A DNA stretch of 64,000 bases from Litomosoides sigmodontis (GCA_963070105.1 OY718806.1:5105865-5169864), one strand, 5' to 3'. Counted from the stretch's first letter, positions 29,101 through 58,946 are shown. Numbers and translations are program-made. Notes: generated by a model not told the origin, from the letters alone.

Positions 29101-32100
29101 AGGAGCTGCAATCAAAAATTTAGACTGCTTCATTTATCTACTAATGGAGCTCCTTAGTGGAATTGATTTTTGGAGAACCTAGCACAGACACTATGTACAT
29201 AATTTTGTACTTGAAATGAAGACACGATGAGAGGCTGAAAGCTTGTTACCGACCACTATCTTGCACGGAGAAAGATCATTATAACATTGTTCCATCTTTG
29301 GCAAAGAACTGAAGGCATTCAAACGGATCGTTCCTTGCGCATATGCCTCATTCCAAAATGTTGAACCATTCAGTATCAGACTTATTGCCATTTTTTAAGT
29401 CACAGCAGATGTATACTTCCGGTTTCATCCTATCCAGTTAAAACTTCCACTTCATATTGATATCAAAATGCTACTTGCCATGTATTTTAGCTAATACTTC
29501 TGGAAATGAATATGATTTATTGCATCAAACGGGTGTAGTATGTTTTGGTTATTTGGTTAACAGAAACATTTTAACCTTTCATGACGCTTTATTTTGGACA
29601 ATTTAGGTAAATATTTCAGGAATCTCATCTCCTAAAGCTGACCAAGTAGTATATTGTTTAGGAGTTCTCGCGGCTTTACAGACTCCTCTAAGCAAGTCGG
29701 TAAATTGCATCACATGCAACACTGACCCTACATAATATGATCATCATACTGAGTAAAAAACAGATTTGGAATTTTTCAGGCAGATTGAGGGATGCGTGTC
29801 ACTAATGTTTTACCATTTCCTGCAGCATTTCCAATACTTTATGTAATCGCACAAATGTCAGTTTATTATATCCTTCAAATTTTCTTTCCCGAAAAAAAGG
29901 CTACTTTATTTATTCTTTCATTGATGTTCTGTCGTGAGAATTTGCACAGTTAATGAAATCCATATCGACAGTTAATATTTGGGATCACATCGTTTGTGTT
30001 AGTGGTTCGATTAGATCTAGCATACCACATCTCAAAAGTATTTTTGCAATAGTTATTGTTCGATTTAAAACGCATGTGCTTATTTGGAATTTCAATTTCA
30101 AGTTGTTATGAAATATGAGATCGAGAAGAGAAGAGAAAATCATTTGAAAGATGATTGAAGTATGCTGATAGAGAGACATGGATTTTCACAGACCAGGAAG
30201 AGATGCGTTAAAACTTTTGATTATTTGTTGCCGTGGTGCGGAATCGGGCTCAAAAGCATTGCGAAATGGGGCGCTGGGGAAATAAGCGAAAGTGTTACGA
30301 CTCCTTAGCCCAGCACGCATATATGGAAACTGTGAATTCGTTTATAACCTTTAAGTTTCCCGTACGTCTTCCATCTTCTTGGCAGACCAGTATGCACACA
30401 TACGTAAACACTGCATGCATACGAAGTGGTCAGACGGCGCTTAATGTTTCCCGAAGGTACCATCAGAAGATCCCTTCGCATCCACATCGCACTTTCCATT
30501 ATTTTTATGTGTGACTGACCAAACTTATCGTTGTATTTGTATCATCTCCACAAATCCCCTCGAGATTTTCCGTCCTTCCCCTCCCCAACTGCATGCTTCA
30601 TGTTCGTTCGTCTTATAAAAGCCGCCTTAGTTAAAGGTTTTCGTCGCCATCCGTCCATCCCACAGAACAGCTTCTTTCAAAAATAATATTCTTGCACCAT
30701 GCACATCTTGAATATTTTCCACATCAAAATAATTGATTGTCCCTTTCGGAAATTTGTGTTGCGTTTTTCCGTCAACTTTCCTACTATGCTCAAAGTCTAC
30801 CTCTGTTCACGCTTATTTGAATTACTCTCACGTAGTTACTGCAACTGATAGATGTCAGATGAGATGTTAACCTTTCAGTTCTGCTTCGACTTGATGTGAG
30901 CAGTGAGAGTAGTGGCTTTCAATGCTATCCCTTCGCATACCGCTTTATTGCCAATGCTATTTCTTTATAATGCTGGCCGTATTCCTCCAGCTTTAGCCAT
31001 AACTTCCATTCTATCAACTCTCTCGAGCAACGGCTTCAATTTGCTTGTTTAAATTTCCACCAGCTTACCTTTTCACTTCTTCCTTCTTGCTTCCAATGGA
31101 TATGTCTCTTCTCTAGCGCTTTGAAGTTCCTGGAATGAGAGAAGTGTAAGGGCATGTCGCTTTCTTGGCTTATAAGCTTATTCTGTTCTATTTTTTCTTA
31201 ATTGACGACTTCTCTAACTTTACAATACTATTTAGATCGCTGCTTTTATCCAAGATTCGTGCATTATCCTCAAAAAAGACAGCCATACAACACCATTTTA
31301 AAATTGAGGTGGGAAAGGCAGGCTGTGAATGTTTGGTGGCTTTTGTAATCAGTTACTTTACCTAGTTATACAGGACCTTTATAAGCACCTTTATGTGCAC
31401 AAAAAATCTTCACCAAAATATTGTTCACAAGCATACCATCCCATTTTGAACATGGAACTTCCTTACATACACACGCCAAAGGCGTTTTCTTGTTCGTGGG
31501 CTACGGTAATTAATGCAACCGAACCTGCTCCGTTGCACAAACTCACATGCACGACGCACATGCATACATAATAATGTTGAACGCTTCATTCTGTCTTTAC
31601 GGAGGCTTTGCATGTCTAGATGGTGATACCTACTACCTCTGATTATGCGGAACATGGACTAAATTTGGCGAAGTAAGTCTACTGTGGTAGGTAGATGTTT
31701 TCATGCCCCATAGTTACTGTGAATTCACTCCAAAACTCATGAAATTAGTTCACGAATTATTGGCTCTTTCTTTTAGTGTTTGAATAAACTAGTACTCCTG
31801 GAATTTATATCCCTCCCAAAAGTGCCGACCCGAGAGCACATATTGGGAGTGAGTTATTAGAATTTTCTCTTTGGAAAGGAAATATGATAAGTTGAAATAC
31901 CATTTATACACATTGCATTTAATATCTGTTAAATTCTAACCGACTAGTATTTCCATTTGCTACCTACATGAAATGAAATTTGTGTGGGTTGCTCATTCAA
32001 TAAGTTATTCAAGGAATATCGAGGAAATTGAAATAAGTGCCATAGACGTGAATCATAACTCATTTCGCTCATTACTATACTGAGTTTAAATTTAAATTCG

Positions 32101-35100
32101 GCAGTAGGAGTATGGGCGGTGATTACCAAGTATTACTTATGAAATGATTCAACTTCCACCATCTGAATTAAAATAGCGAAGGTATTTTCTACTGAAGCTT
32201 GTGGTGTCGCACAAATTTTCATGCTATGAAGAAAGAGCTGTGAGTAAATATTGAGATAGGGCCAGTTATTTCTTGTCAGAGCAATCTTCATCCCTTTTAG
32301 AAAATGTAAATTTTTATGGCAGCTGATATTTAAATCAATCATAGGTGAATAAACACGAAAAAATCAAATTTATTGACGTGAGAGTTCAAATACCACCTGT
32401 TGGTTTTCTGGCAGTGGGGCAGCTAGACAACAAGGTATCAGCGTTTTTGCTCTTCTCACAAAATATTTTTGAACAAAGCTGGACGACCACCACTATTAAC
32501 ATCTGCCGCAATTTTGTTTCCCCTTCGTCCAAATTTATAACCTTTCAATTTCAAAAATTTTCGTCTGATAGAGATCTTACAATCAATCTCAAGCTAGCTA
32601 TATCGTTTCTCCAAACATTCCTTGCTCCTTTTTTTTCCTTTACTTCCTGTCTTATCCAAATATTTAAATTTGAAATGCATCTCTCATTTTTGCTTACGGA
32701 AGCGACTGTCACTTTACTACTGCGCTGAAAAAATTACTTAAGTAGAGCGCAAAATCTTGAACTTAAACAAAACAGTACATTGAGAATAAGTGCAATGGAC
32801 GTTAAATTCTCAAGCCAACGGTTCCATAATAGAGCTAAAAATTAAAATCTCGAACTTATATAGTTTAACAGAAATTTTCTTGTACTTAACACTATTTCTA
32901 CTTGACATCATTTGCCATTTGAGAAGTTGGCGGTAAACTGGAAACTGGAATGGAGTCAGGAGAATTTTGGTTTTCCCTGTGAATGCAATAATACGGCGCA
33001 ATCTGTCAGCAATAAACTGAGTAGGTATTGTAACTTATTATCTGGCAGTTATAATGAGAGAATAAGGAAATTGGGAGGAGGAGGAGGGGGGTTGAGGAAA
33101 AGAGATGAAGAGGAGGGGAGGTTAGGCAGCTGCCAAGCAAGCATTATTGTATATTGAAAAATATCCCATTACCCCATCCCTTCAATCCTTAAACAAACAG
33201 GTGCAAAATCGGCACTCACCAGTAACCCTCCCTTTTCCAACTCCACCTTCACTGCTTCCTACACTTTTGTAAATCTTTTATTACCGTATACCAAAATGGT
33301 TGGTGCTTCTAGCGTGTAGTGTTAGTTTGAGCCAATATCCGTTGATCGGTTAGTTAATGAGTTAATCAGTCTGCTCGTTTCCTTTGTCTCTTTCAAATGT
33401 CACCATTCCAGTCATCTGAGCACCTTTATCTCTGTCTGGTTGGGATGTCAGTGTGTTCGCTCTTTTCAGCCATGTTATAATTTAAAGTTTTCTTTCTTAT
33501 TACATGCTGTTGCCAGTGGAGTGGCGGATCGGTGGAAAAGGTATCTGTTTATTGTGGGAATGTTTTTAAATTCAAGTGAACTAGCACATACATTAGCTAT
33601 TTTCATGTCAGTTATTTCGATGATAAGTTTTTTGTTTCTTTCGAAGTGAGGAAGTTCTCTTCTGGTTCCTTTTCTCGAAATTTCTCTTTTTATTGATCTT
33701 AGAAGAACGAAGTCCAGGAAATCCCAACCAATAGTAGCGCATTGTGTTTCCAAGGTGGAAAGAGAGAAGGAAGTAGTAAGGGAAAATCATGTTCCTTATT
33801 ACGAGAATCGACCGATGTAGTAATACATAAATGATGAGTGTGACGGAGTGTCAACATGACTTCAGATAATATAACGGTAAGGACTTTGTGCGAATTCTGA
33901 GAGCTGATGGGTATTACAGTTTAACGTGAATTCATTTGTCACAGTTCCCTAACCTTATTAGCCACACAATGTTTAGTGTTTCTGTTCTTAAGTATTCGCC
34001 AGCAATGCTGATCTTGATATTCAATCTTATGAGAATCCTTGCTCAGTGCAGTTTTCCCACTAACCTTACTGGTGGTGGATGGCAATGACAATGTCATATC
34101 TAATAGGAAGTAACATATAGCTACATCCTACAGAATAATAGTTTTGAGAGCAAAATGACTCCATCATTTATCTCTTATGGATCTTAAATTAGCAACTACG
34201 CTCACACGATTTGCTGCCGTACCCAAATGTGTCCTAAAAGTTGCTATGTCCGTTCGTTTCAGATATGATGTTGATGGTCGAATTTTTTTTGCATATGAAA
34301 AGAATAAATAAATAGAAAGGTAAAACAGACGAACTTATGAGGGTCACATTTGGGTACCTGCTGTCCGTTGTACACATTGACAGTGACCGTTAAAGAAGCT
34401 TGTTAACCCCTAAAATAGAGCTCACGACCTTCATTTACCTCCTTCTTTCTGGAGAAGAGACCATCTGTTCCACAGTTGTGTCCTCCTCCTGTTGTGTTCC
34501 GATTCTCCTTCTTCAGAGTTGCAGCAGACTTCCGTATATATGCGCCCGTCCTCAGCATCACTTCTCTAATTGCCACTAAATATCTTATCCCTTTCGTTTC
34601 TTGTTCGATTACAGCCCTTTGTATGTGTTGTTGACCGTGGGATTATACAGATGAGCACCTGTATTGTCGCTCAAACATACTCTCCTTTTTACCTCCGCCC
34701 ATAAGCCTCCTCCTGTCCAGAATATATTTATCTTCTATAATTATCATTTGAACCTCATTTACTATAACATTTCATGTGACACCTTCAAAGTTTCCAGAAC
34801 GCCTTTTAAAAAGTGATCAGTTTACGATCTAAAGCTCTGGGAAATGTGCATGTTGAGTAGAATCTTGGTTCAGTTATTACATGAAAAGAACTGTTAATTA
34901 TTCTGCTTTTATGGGTTTTACATATCGCGGATTATCTTTGATATTTGTAGTAGAAAAATTTGAATGTAGCATAAAGTATTATTTAAATGAGTACATTGTC
35001 GGTGAAACGATTAGCAGTTTCTAGAGGAAACGTGACGTTACTAATTTAGAATCATCCTAAACCATCAATATCGCTAAGGAATTAGTTGTTGACCGATTAA

Positions 35101-36855
35101 TGAAGCTATAGGTTTCTCCAGTAGGTGTAAGAAATACTTTGGAAAGAGGATAAAGCTGCTGCTGAAGGATTATTTGAAGCATAGCAATAGCATTCAATTG
35201 AGAAGGAAGGATGAAGGGCAGTAGGACAGATGGGTTCAAACTAATCCATTTTGGCTGGCCTGTCTCTGGCGCTACTATACCTCATCTCATCCAATTACTT
35301 AATGTCTCAATCCAATCATCCTGTTCGGTCTGCCTGAGCGCCTTACCTTCTACTCCACCTATTCGTTAAATCATCACCTCCCACCCATTTTCCGATCGTT
35401 TTATTCTTTTTTTGCTGCTTCATCGAAATGAGGCATTTTCGCCGCGTCCATGTTCTCGAGATCGCAATTCTTCTATGTGTGCAATGCAATACATGCCTTT
35501 CGCTTCGCATTTTACTTTTATAAGTCTAACTATCGTGGTTCATCTTAACTTAATAAGGGGGAACGGAACGTTTCATAGCATAGACGATTTTGCGTAACTT
35601 CGAAAGCTCAAAAGTGTTAAGATATTACTTAAATGACTTCATCAACAAAATAATTCCAACCTTGAAAAAAGAATCATTTAGAAAAAACTAGTGATTTAAA
35701 ACTTACGTGCATGGATTGACTTTGAAATACATTATCACTAAAGCATGACGAAATGTATTTGACATAAATACTTCGTTTTCTCACTATTTTTCTCAAATTA
35801 AGCGCTATGTTATCGAATTACGAAAACGAAAAGTACCAGAACGTCTTAGTTCTTGGACAACCTTTTTTTTTCATGTTTACGTAAACACCGCTTTTATCCC
35901 AGCTTATTTCTACTTATCCTGAACCTTCACTCCATATTTAGCAGAGCGAAACTGTGCATAAGTCATTCTATTGTGTGAAGGGCGGCAAATTCTTGTCAAA
36001 CTCAAACAGCTACGGCTGATGAAATATGCTTGCTGTGTCTCGTAATCTTCCCTGAATTCACAAATTCAGCGTAAGCGTAAAGCTCCATAAGTCAGATTGC
36101 TCAGCGTTATGAAACTTTTGAGGATAACACCAAGAGGTATTTTGGTTCATGTCTTTATATAAAATTGTATTTTTAATTTTGTGATGATTTCCAAAAGATC
36201 AGTGTGTCAGGGTGGTCGGGTGGTCGCCAGTTCTCTCATGGTCATAATATGGTCACAGGTTATTCACATCCTCAGTGCACTTTGGAAAAAAGTGCACGGG
36301 GCGTGCACATACATTCAAGTTGGATACTGAGTTATGCGATACGTTTGTAGAAACAATTGGTTGTTGAGTGATTATTGGAGCTATAAACAAAAATAATTTT
36401 ACCTGATAGGACAACCAGTGATGTGTGTGGTTGAACACTTTTGTACAGCTCGTTGAAACCATCGAGCTGTACTCGTTCAGTCTTCGACTTCAATAATTAT
36501 AATCCACAATAAACTCTCGTTAAAACAATCGATTGTGCGACAATCTTCTTTGCTTGCGATGATTTTTGCCAAGTATTGAGGATGTGTTCGATTGAAGTTG
36601 CATCTTTGTGGATACTTCCCACACTTATTTGCTCATTTACACATCCAATTGAATCATCATCTCCTGTACAGATTATTATCACATCACCCACAGCAGTCTA
36701 AAGTGAGTGTTTTTTGATTTTCACCAGTGGAAACGTGTTCCTGATGTTTTTATATAGTCAGCAGGTTCATTAGACAAGTTCAATTCCTTTAATTTTGCAT
36801 TTAGTTGATGAAACAATATAACAATAGAGTTATAGGAGAAAATCAATGTTTTGGT
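29101..36855. other. Upstream gene-poor region of zag-1
   Basis: No exon with recognisable protein similarity. The longest frame (plus strand, 32345-32728, 127 codons) is hydrophobic and Phe/Ser/Leu-rich with no ATG start. Two short inverted repeats lie at 34219-34357 and 36443-36472. Regulatory content is likely, given the next gene, but is not shown by the sequence alone. Confidence 0.45.
36443..36472. repeat. Perfect 10-bp-arm inverted repeat
   Basis: GTACAGCTCG and CGAGCTGTAC are separated by ten bases (TTGAAACCAT). Confidence 0.9.
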
Positions 36856-37384
36856 CACCTGTATCATTAAGCGTTAATAGATAGCATGTAGAGAGATACA
36901 CGAGTGGGAGTGAGATTAATTTCTCAGGTGGTGCTGAAATAAGATCATGTTTGACAGTTGTTTTCTCAATCCATTACATCATTGTGCGACGAATTTTTCG
37001 AAACATTATAAACAGAACACCTGTGTATGTTTGTGTAGATGCTTTCTCCTTCCCTTTCATCCCTAATGAAAATGCTTTTTATTAACGTCGCAGCTTACTA
37101 CCTCCTGTTTGCTCTTCAACTTCTCTCTCATAGGCCTACTGTCTGCATTCATTTTTAGATGTTATTTCAATGCTAGATTCATTGAAATTATAGAAGGCAC
37201 TAAATTCTCTCGCTGGCGTGAGCCTACGTTCGAAATATGTTTTTTAAAGACAAAATTATCATTTATTTGGTAGGAAAATTTCTCTGGACATTTGTGAGAG
37301 CATGGAAGGAACGTAAGCAGCATTTGGGGCAGAATTCGATATATATTTCAGAATTTCGATAATTGTTATGCTGTGTAGCGATGT

Positions 37385-37387
<3 letters not shown>

Positions 37388-37475
<88 letters not shown>
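37388..37475. repeat. (TA)n microsatellite upstream of zag-1
   Basis: About 44 TA units, roughly 360 bp before the zag-1 start codon. Frames reading it as YIYI are artefacts. Confidence 0.98.
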
Positions 37476-37480
<5 letters not shown>

Positions 37481-37833
37481 AGGACAGAAGGCTGAACTAA
37501 ACGGAATGATTTGGTATTGTGAATCAGTAGCAAGGAATCGTTGCATGAGAATCTGACGGTGTTTGTTATATCTCTTTGCAAATCAGTGTTTATCATTCTT
37601 GGAAGTTGTAAAATAATCCGTCTGCTGCACCACTGAGGGGTAGTCATTCCGGAGATGTGTGGTTTTTTTCTTTCACCGTCGAGGTTATGGTTTACTATTT
37701 TACGCTTGTCGATTTGTGCAGTTTTGCGCTTTTGTGTATTATGAATTTAATTAAAACTAATTTACAGCACAATGTCTGTGGTATGCTATGATACAACTGT
37801 GGACCATTATTAGCGGTTAAACGGAGCCGGAAG

Positions 37834-46945
<9,112 letters not shown>

Positions 46946-49708
46946 TGGATTTGATGCAGTGAACTTATACACTTTTTACTGCAGGAGTACGTGACTCACT
47001 TCCAATTTCCTGGTGAGCTTTTAAGATACTGCGGGACTTGACAGCTTTTTCAACAATCTTTTATCCACGATTTTTCAAGCAAAATGGATTCATTCGAAAA
47101 TTCCGATAATTTTGCAATTTGTTATCTGTGAGCTGTGAAGCTGTTCATTAATGTACGGTGCTAGAAATATAGAATTGTTGTCTTTGTTTCGCTTAGTTCT
47201 GTTCCTACCTTTTGGTACAAAGTCACTCGCTATTTTAGTGCAGTACCGATTTTCAATGATAACACATCCTTGATTTAGAAATTTGGTTATGATTATAATT
47301 CGATTTTAATTTGAGAAAATTTGTGTTTTCTCTGACTTTTGATTGTCGAGAGATAGCAAAATCATGGTCAATATTGCTTGACCTGAAAGAAGTTTTGTTG
47401 GAAATGAAATGTTAATCACAATTTTGGTACAAGCTACTTGGTAAATGTAGATTTATGTTTTCTGTTGTCATCATCTTCAATAACAAAACAAAGATGTGTA
47501 TAATATGATAGCTAACCATTTCTCGTCGTTGTCGTTGTGAAATCGTTGCTTTTTGGTCATGATGCTTCGATCTCCACCACCGGTGTTTCGATGTAAAAAA
47601 AAATTTTAATTATTTTGTGCAGTTCTTACATACCTCACTTAATTATTTGATGAGATGTCAATTTAAAATTAATTGTAGTTCTTCAGCAAACTGTTAATGA
47701 GTTTCTGGTCATAGTCTGTCGGAACAAGTTAAATTTGCTCTTCTGACATTCGACACTCCATCCTCATAATAAAAAGCAATCCAAATTTGTTTTTCTCCTA
47801 GTTTCGCGCGAACTTAGTTTACTCAGCGATCCATTCATTGGAAAGGTTAAAAGCCAGTTGACAGCAACTCCGTTTTTTATTTTTCTAACTTCTCAAGAAT
47901 TACATCTAAGTTCCTTCACAGCTGTTTTCCATGCTTTTTAAGTTGATTTTTTGTTTCAATATCTGCTTCTTGAATTATCACGGACTTTTTTTAGCACAGT
48001 TATTGTTCCCTCTATTTTTAAGATAATTTGCAGCAATGATCGTAAAAGTCATATGAGACTAGTGATGGATTGAAATTTTTAATTTCATTGTTGAAAGTGT
48101 ACTATGAGTGGAACTTGCATTAACTGTATGTTATTTATTGAAATGTTTTCTTCACTCTTCCTAATTTACTGTTGAACATGTGAGAACCTTCCAATGTATT
48201 GATCGCGTTAAGCCATTTTTTGTATTTTTTTACTAAAGTAAACTTTGAACATAGGCTGCACGGTGGTGAGTGATAGCTTTATTGTCTGATATGTAATTTA
48301 ATCGCTTATTATCTCACGTCTTTCTCCGAAGAACCTGTAGATGACATATGTTTTATTTAAAATTTTGAGCTTCAAGGTAAGCTTTAAACCCAGAAATGGA
48401 TTAAATAAAAGTGGTACTGATTATTTATGCAGCTTTAACTACCATTAGTTTCTACGACGTTATGGATGATGATGATGCATAGTGGCTGTAATTTCGTAAT
48501 ATCAGCATGGTTCTGAAAGCATTCTGGAAATAATCAATATCAGTGCGAATATGTTTGAAATCGCTAAATGTGAAGATTTAAAGTGATGAGCCTTCTTTAA
48601 CATCACCCTTAAAATGTCACTCGCCTTAGGTCAAAAATCAAACTCGAGCTTTACACTGGCATATGTAACGGATATTAACACATTGACAATAAGTACATCT
48701 GGACTGGATTATTTCTCTTCCGATATAGCTAAGTGGAAAGTTCTAGGAATGAAAAAAAAGTTCTCTGCGCCAATTAAAATTTGTAACAAGTCACGTTGCA
48801 TTTGTCCCTGATTCTTTGCACTGTAATGCAGGTTTATCAGTGCAATAGAATTATCCCTCATTGCGCTCGGTTTTACAAGGTTTTCTATTCATAGCCGGTC
48901 TTCTTAAAAGGTAGAATTTAAAAAGACAGTGATTCTCGGTTATTGAATTAAACGAGAGTCATAAAAATAAAAAAAAGCAGATTGAAATAATTCAAAACCT
49001 GAGCTAGAACACCTTTCCAATTCACAATTCGCATCTAAAATGCCGAGCGAGGGAACCCTTAGCACATAAGGTGTAACCGATCAAAGGAGTGCCTAATTAT
49101 GTCAGATTGAGCTTACAATGCTGCGTGATATCAATGTGGAATTGGAAATGATTATTTGTGCCGGAATTGAGTAGGCAAAATTGCTTTCGTTGTATAAAAA
49201 GCTAGAGAATAGATTATTACACTCATAAGTCGAGAGAATAGAACCTTCCATTGTCCGTCTTAGCATTCCAGTTCGACGGATGATCCATTCGGTTCCCACT
49301 TATCTAAACAATCAATATTTGATGGATGAAACAAAGTGGTTAGTAAATTGTACGATTTGAAGCATTGACAGCTACTGATAGTGCTCGGCTCGACAAGTGA
49401 TTATAGCTATAAAAATACAGAGGCACCCTCTTTAAACTGTCCTTTTGACGCGAAGTTGGCTGAAGATTTCTTCCAGCTGAATCAAATTTTGCACGTGCCT
49501 TCCTTGAAACCAATTTAAAATTCATGCAGCATTTTCAACATTAAATTTGCTGTGGCCAATAGGAAGCGAAACAGCAAACGTCTACTTTTATATTCACCTT
49601 ATAAAATTTAATCGCAGCCCATGCACTGAAATGATACTAGGAATATTTTCTTGAAACCAGAAGTATTGGTGAATCTCTCTCTCTCTCTCTGCGTGTGTGT
49701 GTGTGTGT

Positions 49709-49780
<72 letters not shown>

Positions 49781-52700
49781 ATAACAAAGACCATCTTAAG
49801 ATCTCACCTTTGGGTAAGCGAACAAGTAAATGACCAGAGCGTAAAAAGATACGAAGAGTAGATGAGAAGAGGGATTTCCCGTGCCAATGAGCTACGTGAG
49901 TTGTCCTGAAGGAGATACATACGAATGGGGGTTTTACCGTTGATAAAGAAGAAGAAAGGAAGCTTCCCTTAATGAGCCGCCATTCTTGTTGTAAATCATC
50001 CAATTGAAGAGCCCTCCTGCGACCTTGACATATGGCCAATAAAATTAACATAGCTGCTTTAACCCTCTTCCCCAGCGCACTTGGCCTTATACGCTTTCTT
50101 CCAATAAGTCAAATCAAATCATGCAAATTAAACCTATGCTGTAGGGAACTGACTAATTATATACATCGAAATACAAGCTTTAAACAGTGACACATTAGCA
50201 CGGTTGACAACTTATCACTGTGAATTTCTAAAAAGGTTTGGAAAGTTCGGGAGCATATATTACTACTAATAACAGATAGGTAATTTAGGAGCCATGCTTA
50301 CAAGCTTTTAATGCAGTCAATTAGTGACTCTATTTTCGAAATTTGCCAGCACCATACGTTCTTATGATTTTGCTTAGAGATAAAGCTTTTCAAGAACACC
50401 CATGCTATAATGATGAATGATGTAGAAAATGCTTCCTGAAGCGATCAACAGCAGTAGGATTCCACGAACTTTAGAAAGGAAACGCAACTACATTTGTGTT
50501 TATTCTAGCATTCGACTTCAATAATCGATTAATTTTCAATTATAAAATTTCTTCAGTGCATTAAATATCAAAAAGTTTCTTTCTCAAATATTTATTATTT
50601 GGGTTGCCAAAAAGTGGTAAAAAATTGAAGCTGCTAAATACTTGATTTCTTCAACAATTTTTTTTAACAAATTCAATTTATATCGTACGGCAACGTACAA
50701 TACAATGTACAGCACCTTTCCAGCCCATATTCTTCAGGTAAAAATTTTTTCTGAAACAGTAATTAACTTCAACTGAATTGTTGACCTTCCACATTAAATT
50801 GCTGCGGATTTAAATGATGGATTAAAATGATAGTGTTGGATTTAAATAATGGTGTTGCAGATAGAGCATCTAAACAATGCTGTTCTATCAATATCGAGCA
50901 AAAAAAAACATAATCTTGACCTAACAAGGTCAGTAGTCGCCGTACGGTATATTCATATTTTTTAGCATACCCTGAAATCCAAAGAATGAAAATAAATGCA
51001 TAAGAATTGAACTCAATTCACATGAAACAAATAATAGATACAATTTCGAAATGAAAAAGCTGTATATCTTCGAATTACCTGAGGAAGCTTGATTCACAAC
51101 TAGTTAAGAACAATGGCTCGTCACCTACATGCAGTTATCTTTCTCAAGATTTAGATGTCGCTAGAATTGAATGACTCAAAAATTACTAATACGATTTTCT
51201 TGCGCAGAAGTTCTGTGAAAAAGTGATCATAAATAAAGTGCAACATGTGAAATGCTACTAAATATGAATAACAAATAAACAACTATAAACAAGAGCAATT
51301 CATGTTCCATTAAATTCCTACAGCATAACCAAAAAACTGCAATTGAAACCACAAATTAAGTTCATACAGCCTTTGCCATTAGTAAAGACAACAGTGTGTT
51401 TGTTTCATGTTCTGAAATTTTGAACTTTTAATGTACGCTTACTCCAATTCTCCATTAAAAACTAGTGCCCGCTATGCGGTCAATGGAAAGTAGGAGATTG
51501 TTGTTTTTCTTTGCAATGGTATGCTCATTACTGCTTATTTATTAATCTTCCTCTTTTTCACCACCGAAATATTCGAAATCAATAAGCTTGCTACAAAACA
51601 TGCTAAATGATATCAGTGGGATTCCGATAAATACCACGTCAGAAATGTAAAGAAACGGGCAAAGCAAAAACAGCATCTTAAGTGTTTCAGCTTCGGGTTT
51701 AAATCTAGTCATTCAAAACATCAACTTCTGAGAATCTACCTAGCTCCTTCTTTTGTATATATGCGTATAAAAGCGGTCTCATATTTCTGATTACTAAATT
51801 AATGTTTGCAGCAAAAGTTAAAAAATTAATGGTAACTTTCTAGAACGATAAAAAAAATCCTCCAATCTTCAGTTAGTTTCGTCTAGTTTTCTTAAGACGC
51901 CAATATACGGTAAGCATAATTCTAGCCGCAAGTTAACTGACATCTGGATTTTTTGCTTTCACCGTAAAGATGTACCAAAACTTGTATTTGATGGCAAAGT
52001 CAAAACTTGTTCACGAAATTTACGGACATCCTGCCTGGACTACTCTTCCGTTCACCAAAATGAGGCTTTTTTTGCAAAACGGTAAGCCATAATAAAGCAA
52101 AAAAATAAAAGAATGAGGTAACATTATGCAACACTGATAACCATGAGGTAGAATTTAGTAGAAGCCAACCTTTCTAAATCGATTTTCAGTTTAAGCAGTG
52201 GAAAAGGTTTTTCATTCCTAACTTGTAACCAATCAAAACTCATAGTTTCCTCAGCGGATGAATTTTTAATGATTGATGACTAAAAAGTGCTAAGCCGAAA
52301 AGTTTGTACGATTTGAAAATGTAACAATTAAATTTTTGAAAATGTAACAAAAATGTAACAGTTTTAAATTGAGGAAGAGGTTAACAAAAGATCATTACTA
52401 AATTCCATGTTATTGAAGCATAGACAGCGGCAATTAAATGAATAAAATGCAAAATTTGGGAAAATACACATATGCGGCAGTGGAATGCGTTAAAACAATT
52501 ACGGCACTGTGCAAATGAAAGTGTTATTTTGAAATCATATTTCAAATTCAAACAAGTATGTACGAGCATACTCAAAAAAAAACATTTTTTTTCACTTAAG
52601 CTCAAAAAGCGTACCAAAAATGCGAGAAAACTTGAAAATTTTCAGTTGCTATGTGTGGAATGTTGAAATTAAAGGAAATTCCCAAAAGTTTAAAGCTAAG

Positions 52701-52829
52701 TGGTAGTGAGTAGCACAAAAATAATTGCGGTACAAATAATGCTTCCTATGAAATCTCCGAGCTAAGATCAAGAAGCATGCTTCATTGGAGAATGAGTAAG
52801 GAAGTAATGAAACGATTTGTTCCCTCAAA
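46946..52829. other. Convergent gene-free region between zag-1 and the Wnt gene
   Basis: Holds the zag-1 3' UTR (an AATAAA lies at 47768-47773) and the Wnt 3' UTR. No exon was recognised on either strand in nearly 6 kb. Short frames near 48614, 49102 and 49840-50051 show no domain. Confidence 0.5.
49675..49776. repeat. (CT)n-(GT)n microsatellite
   Basis: About eight CT units followed by about 42 GT units with one GTAT interruption. Long Cys-Val or Thr-His frames through it are artefacts. Confidence 0.97.
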
Positions 52830-58175
<5,346 letters not shown>

Positions 58176-58186
58176 CTGAAAATTTC
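58176..58186 (-). promoter_or_regulatory. Splice or trans-splice acceptor abutting the Wnt start codon
   Basis: On the minus strand GAAATTTTCAG is followed immediately by the ATG. Spliced-leader addition would leave almost no native 5' UTR; a 5' UTR cis-exon upstream is the alternative. Confidence 0.45.
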
Positions 58187-58943
58187 CGCATTTCAGGTTT
58201 GAAGTAACTGCTCGAGTTGCACGAGTTACATGCAAGTTATTAAGACATCACATGGATAAGTCACGTCAAACACAGGGGACTTAGCAAATGATGATCAAAG
58301 ATATTCAACGAAATGCACAACTATTCAACATTTGAAATTTAGTCAAAGTATTAAACTTTTAATGATAATTAAAAAATCTAAAAAAAATTACATTATATGG
58401 AATAGCTGAACAACCACGTCGATTAGTCTTTATCTACTAAAAAATCTTACGCTTCGAACTAATTTTTAGTTGTACTTTTGATAGTCATTTTTCTCATTTA
58501 ATATTAGACAATTTTGAATGCTTCTAGTTGATACCTAATTGAACAAAGTTTCTTCATTTAGGAAAAGAGCTATCCTCATACTAATTTCAATAGTGTCCAA
58601 AGTACAAAATTAAAAGCGAGAAAATGAAATGCATAATTAACATGATTGCTTTGTAATAAACAGTTGCATCGAACTATAAAGTTCCGTGAAGGCAGATTTT
58701 TGGCATTCGATCGAGAAATTAGTATTACTTATAATAGTGAGAATTTGAATTGAAGCCAGTAAGTTCCAACTTTTCTTCTCGGAACGTACCCAAAAATATG
58801 CAACACAAACAGAAAAGAGGAAGTTTTATATAAAAACACTGAGGCACGGAGAGGAAAAGTGAAAAATTACAGCACAAAAGCAGAACATTTGCTCAAGCAA
58901 TGATAAATGAGTGTGATAGAATTTCACTTCAATTAATCATTTT

Positions 58944-58946
<3 letters not shown>

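Noticed and set aside
32345..32728. 127-codon open frame on the plus strand
   Set aside because: No ATG start, Phe/Ser/Leu-rich composition typical of AT-rich noise, and no recognised family.
49594..50051. Thr-His / Cys-Val repeat frames up to 147 codons
   Set aside because: They run through the (GT)n tract; the non-repeat part has no domain or splice context.
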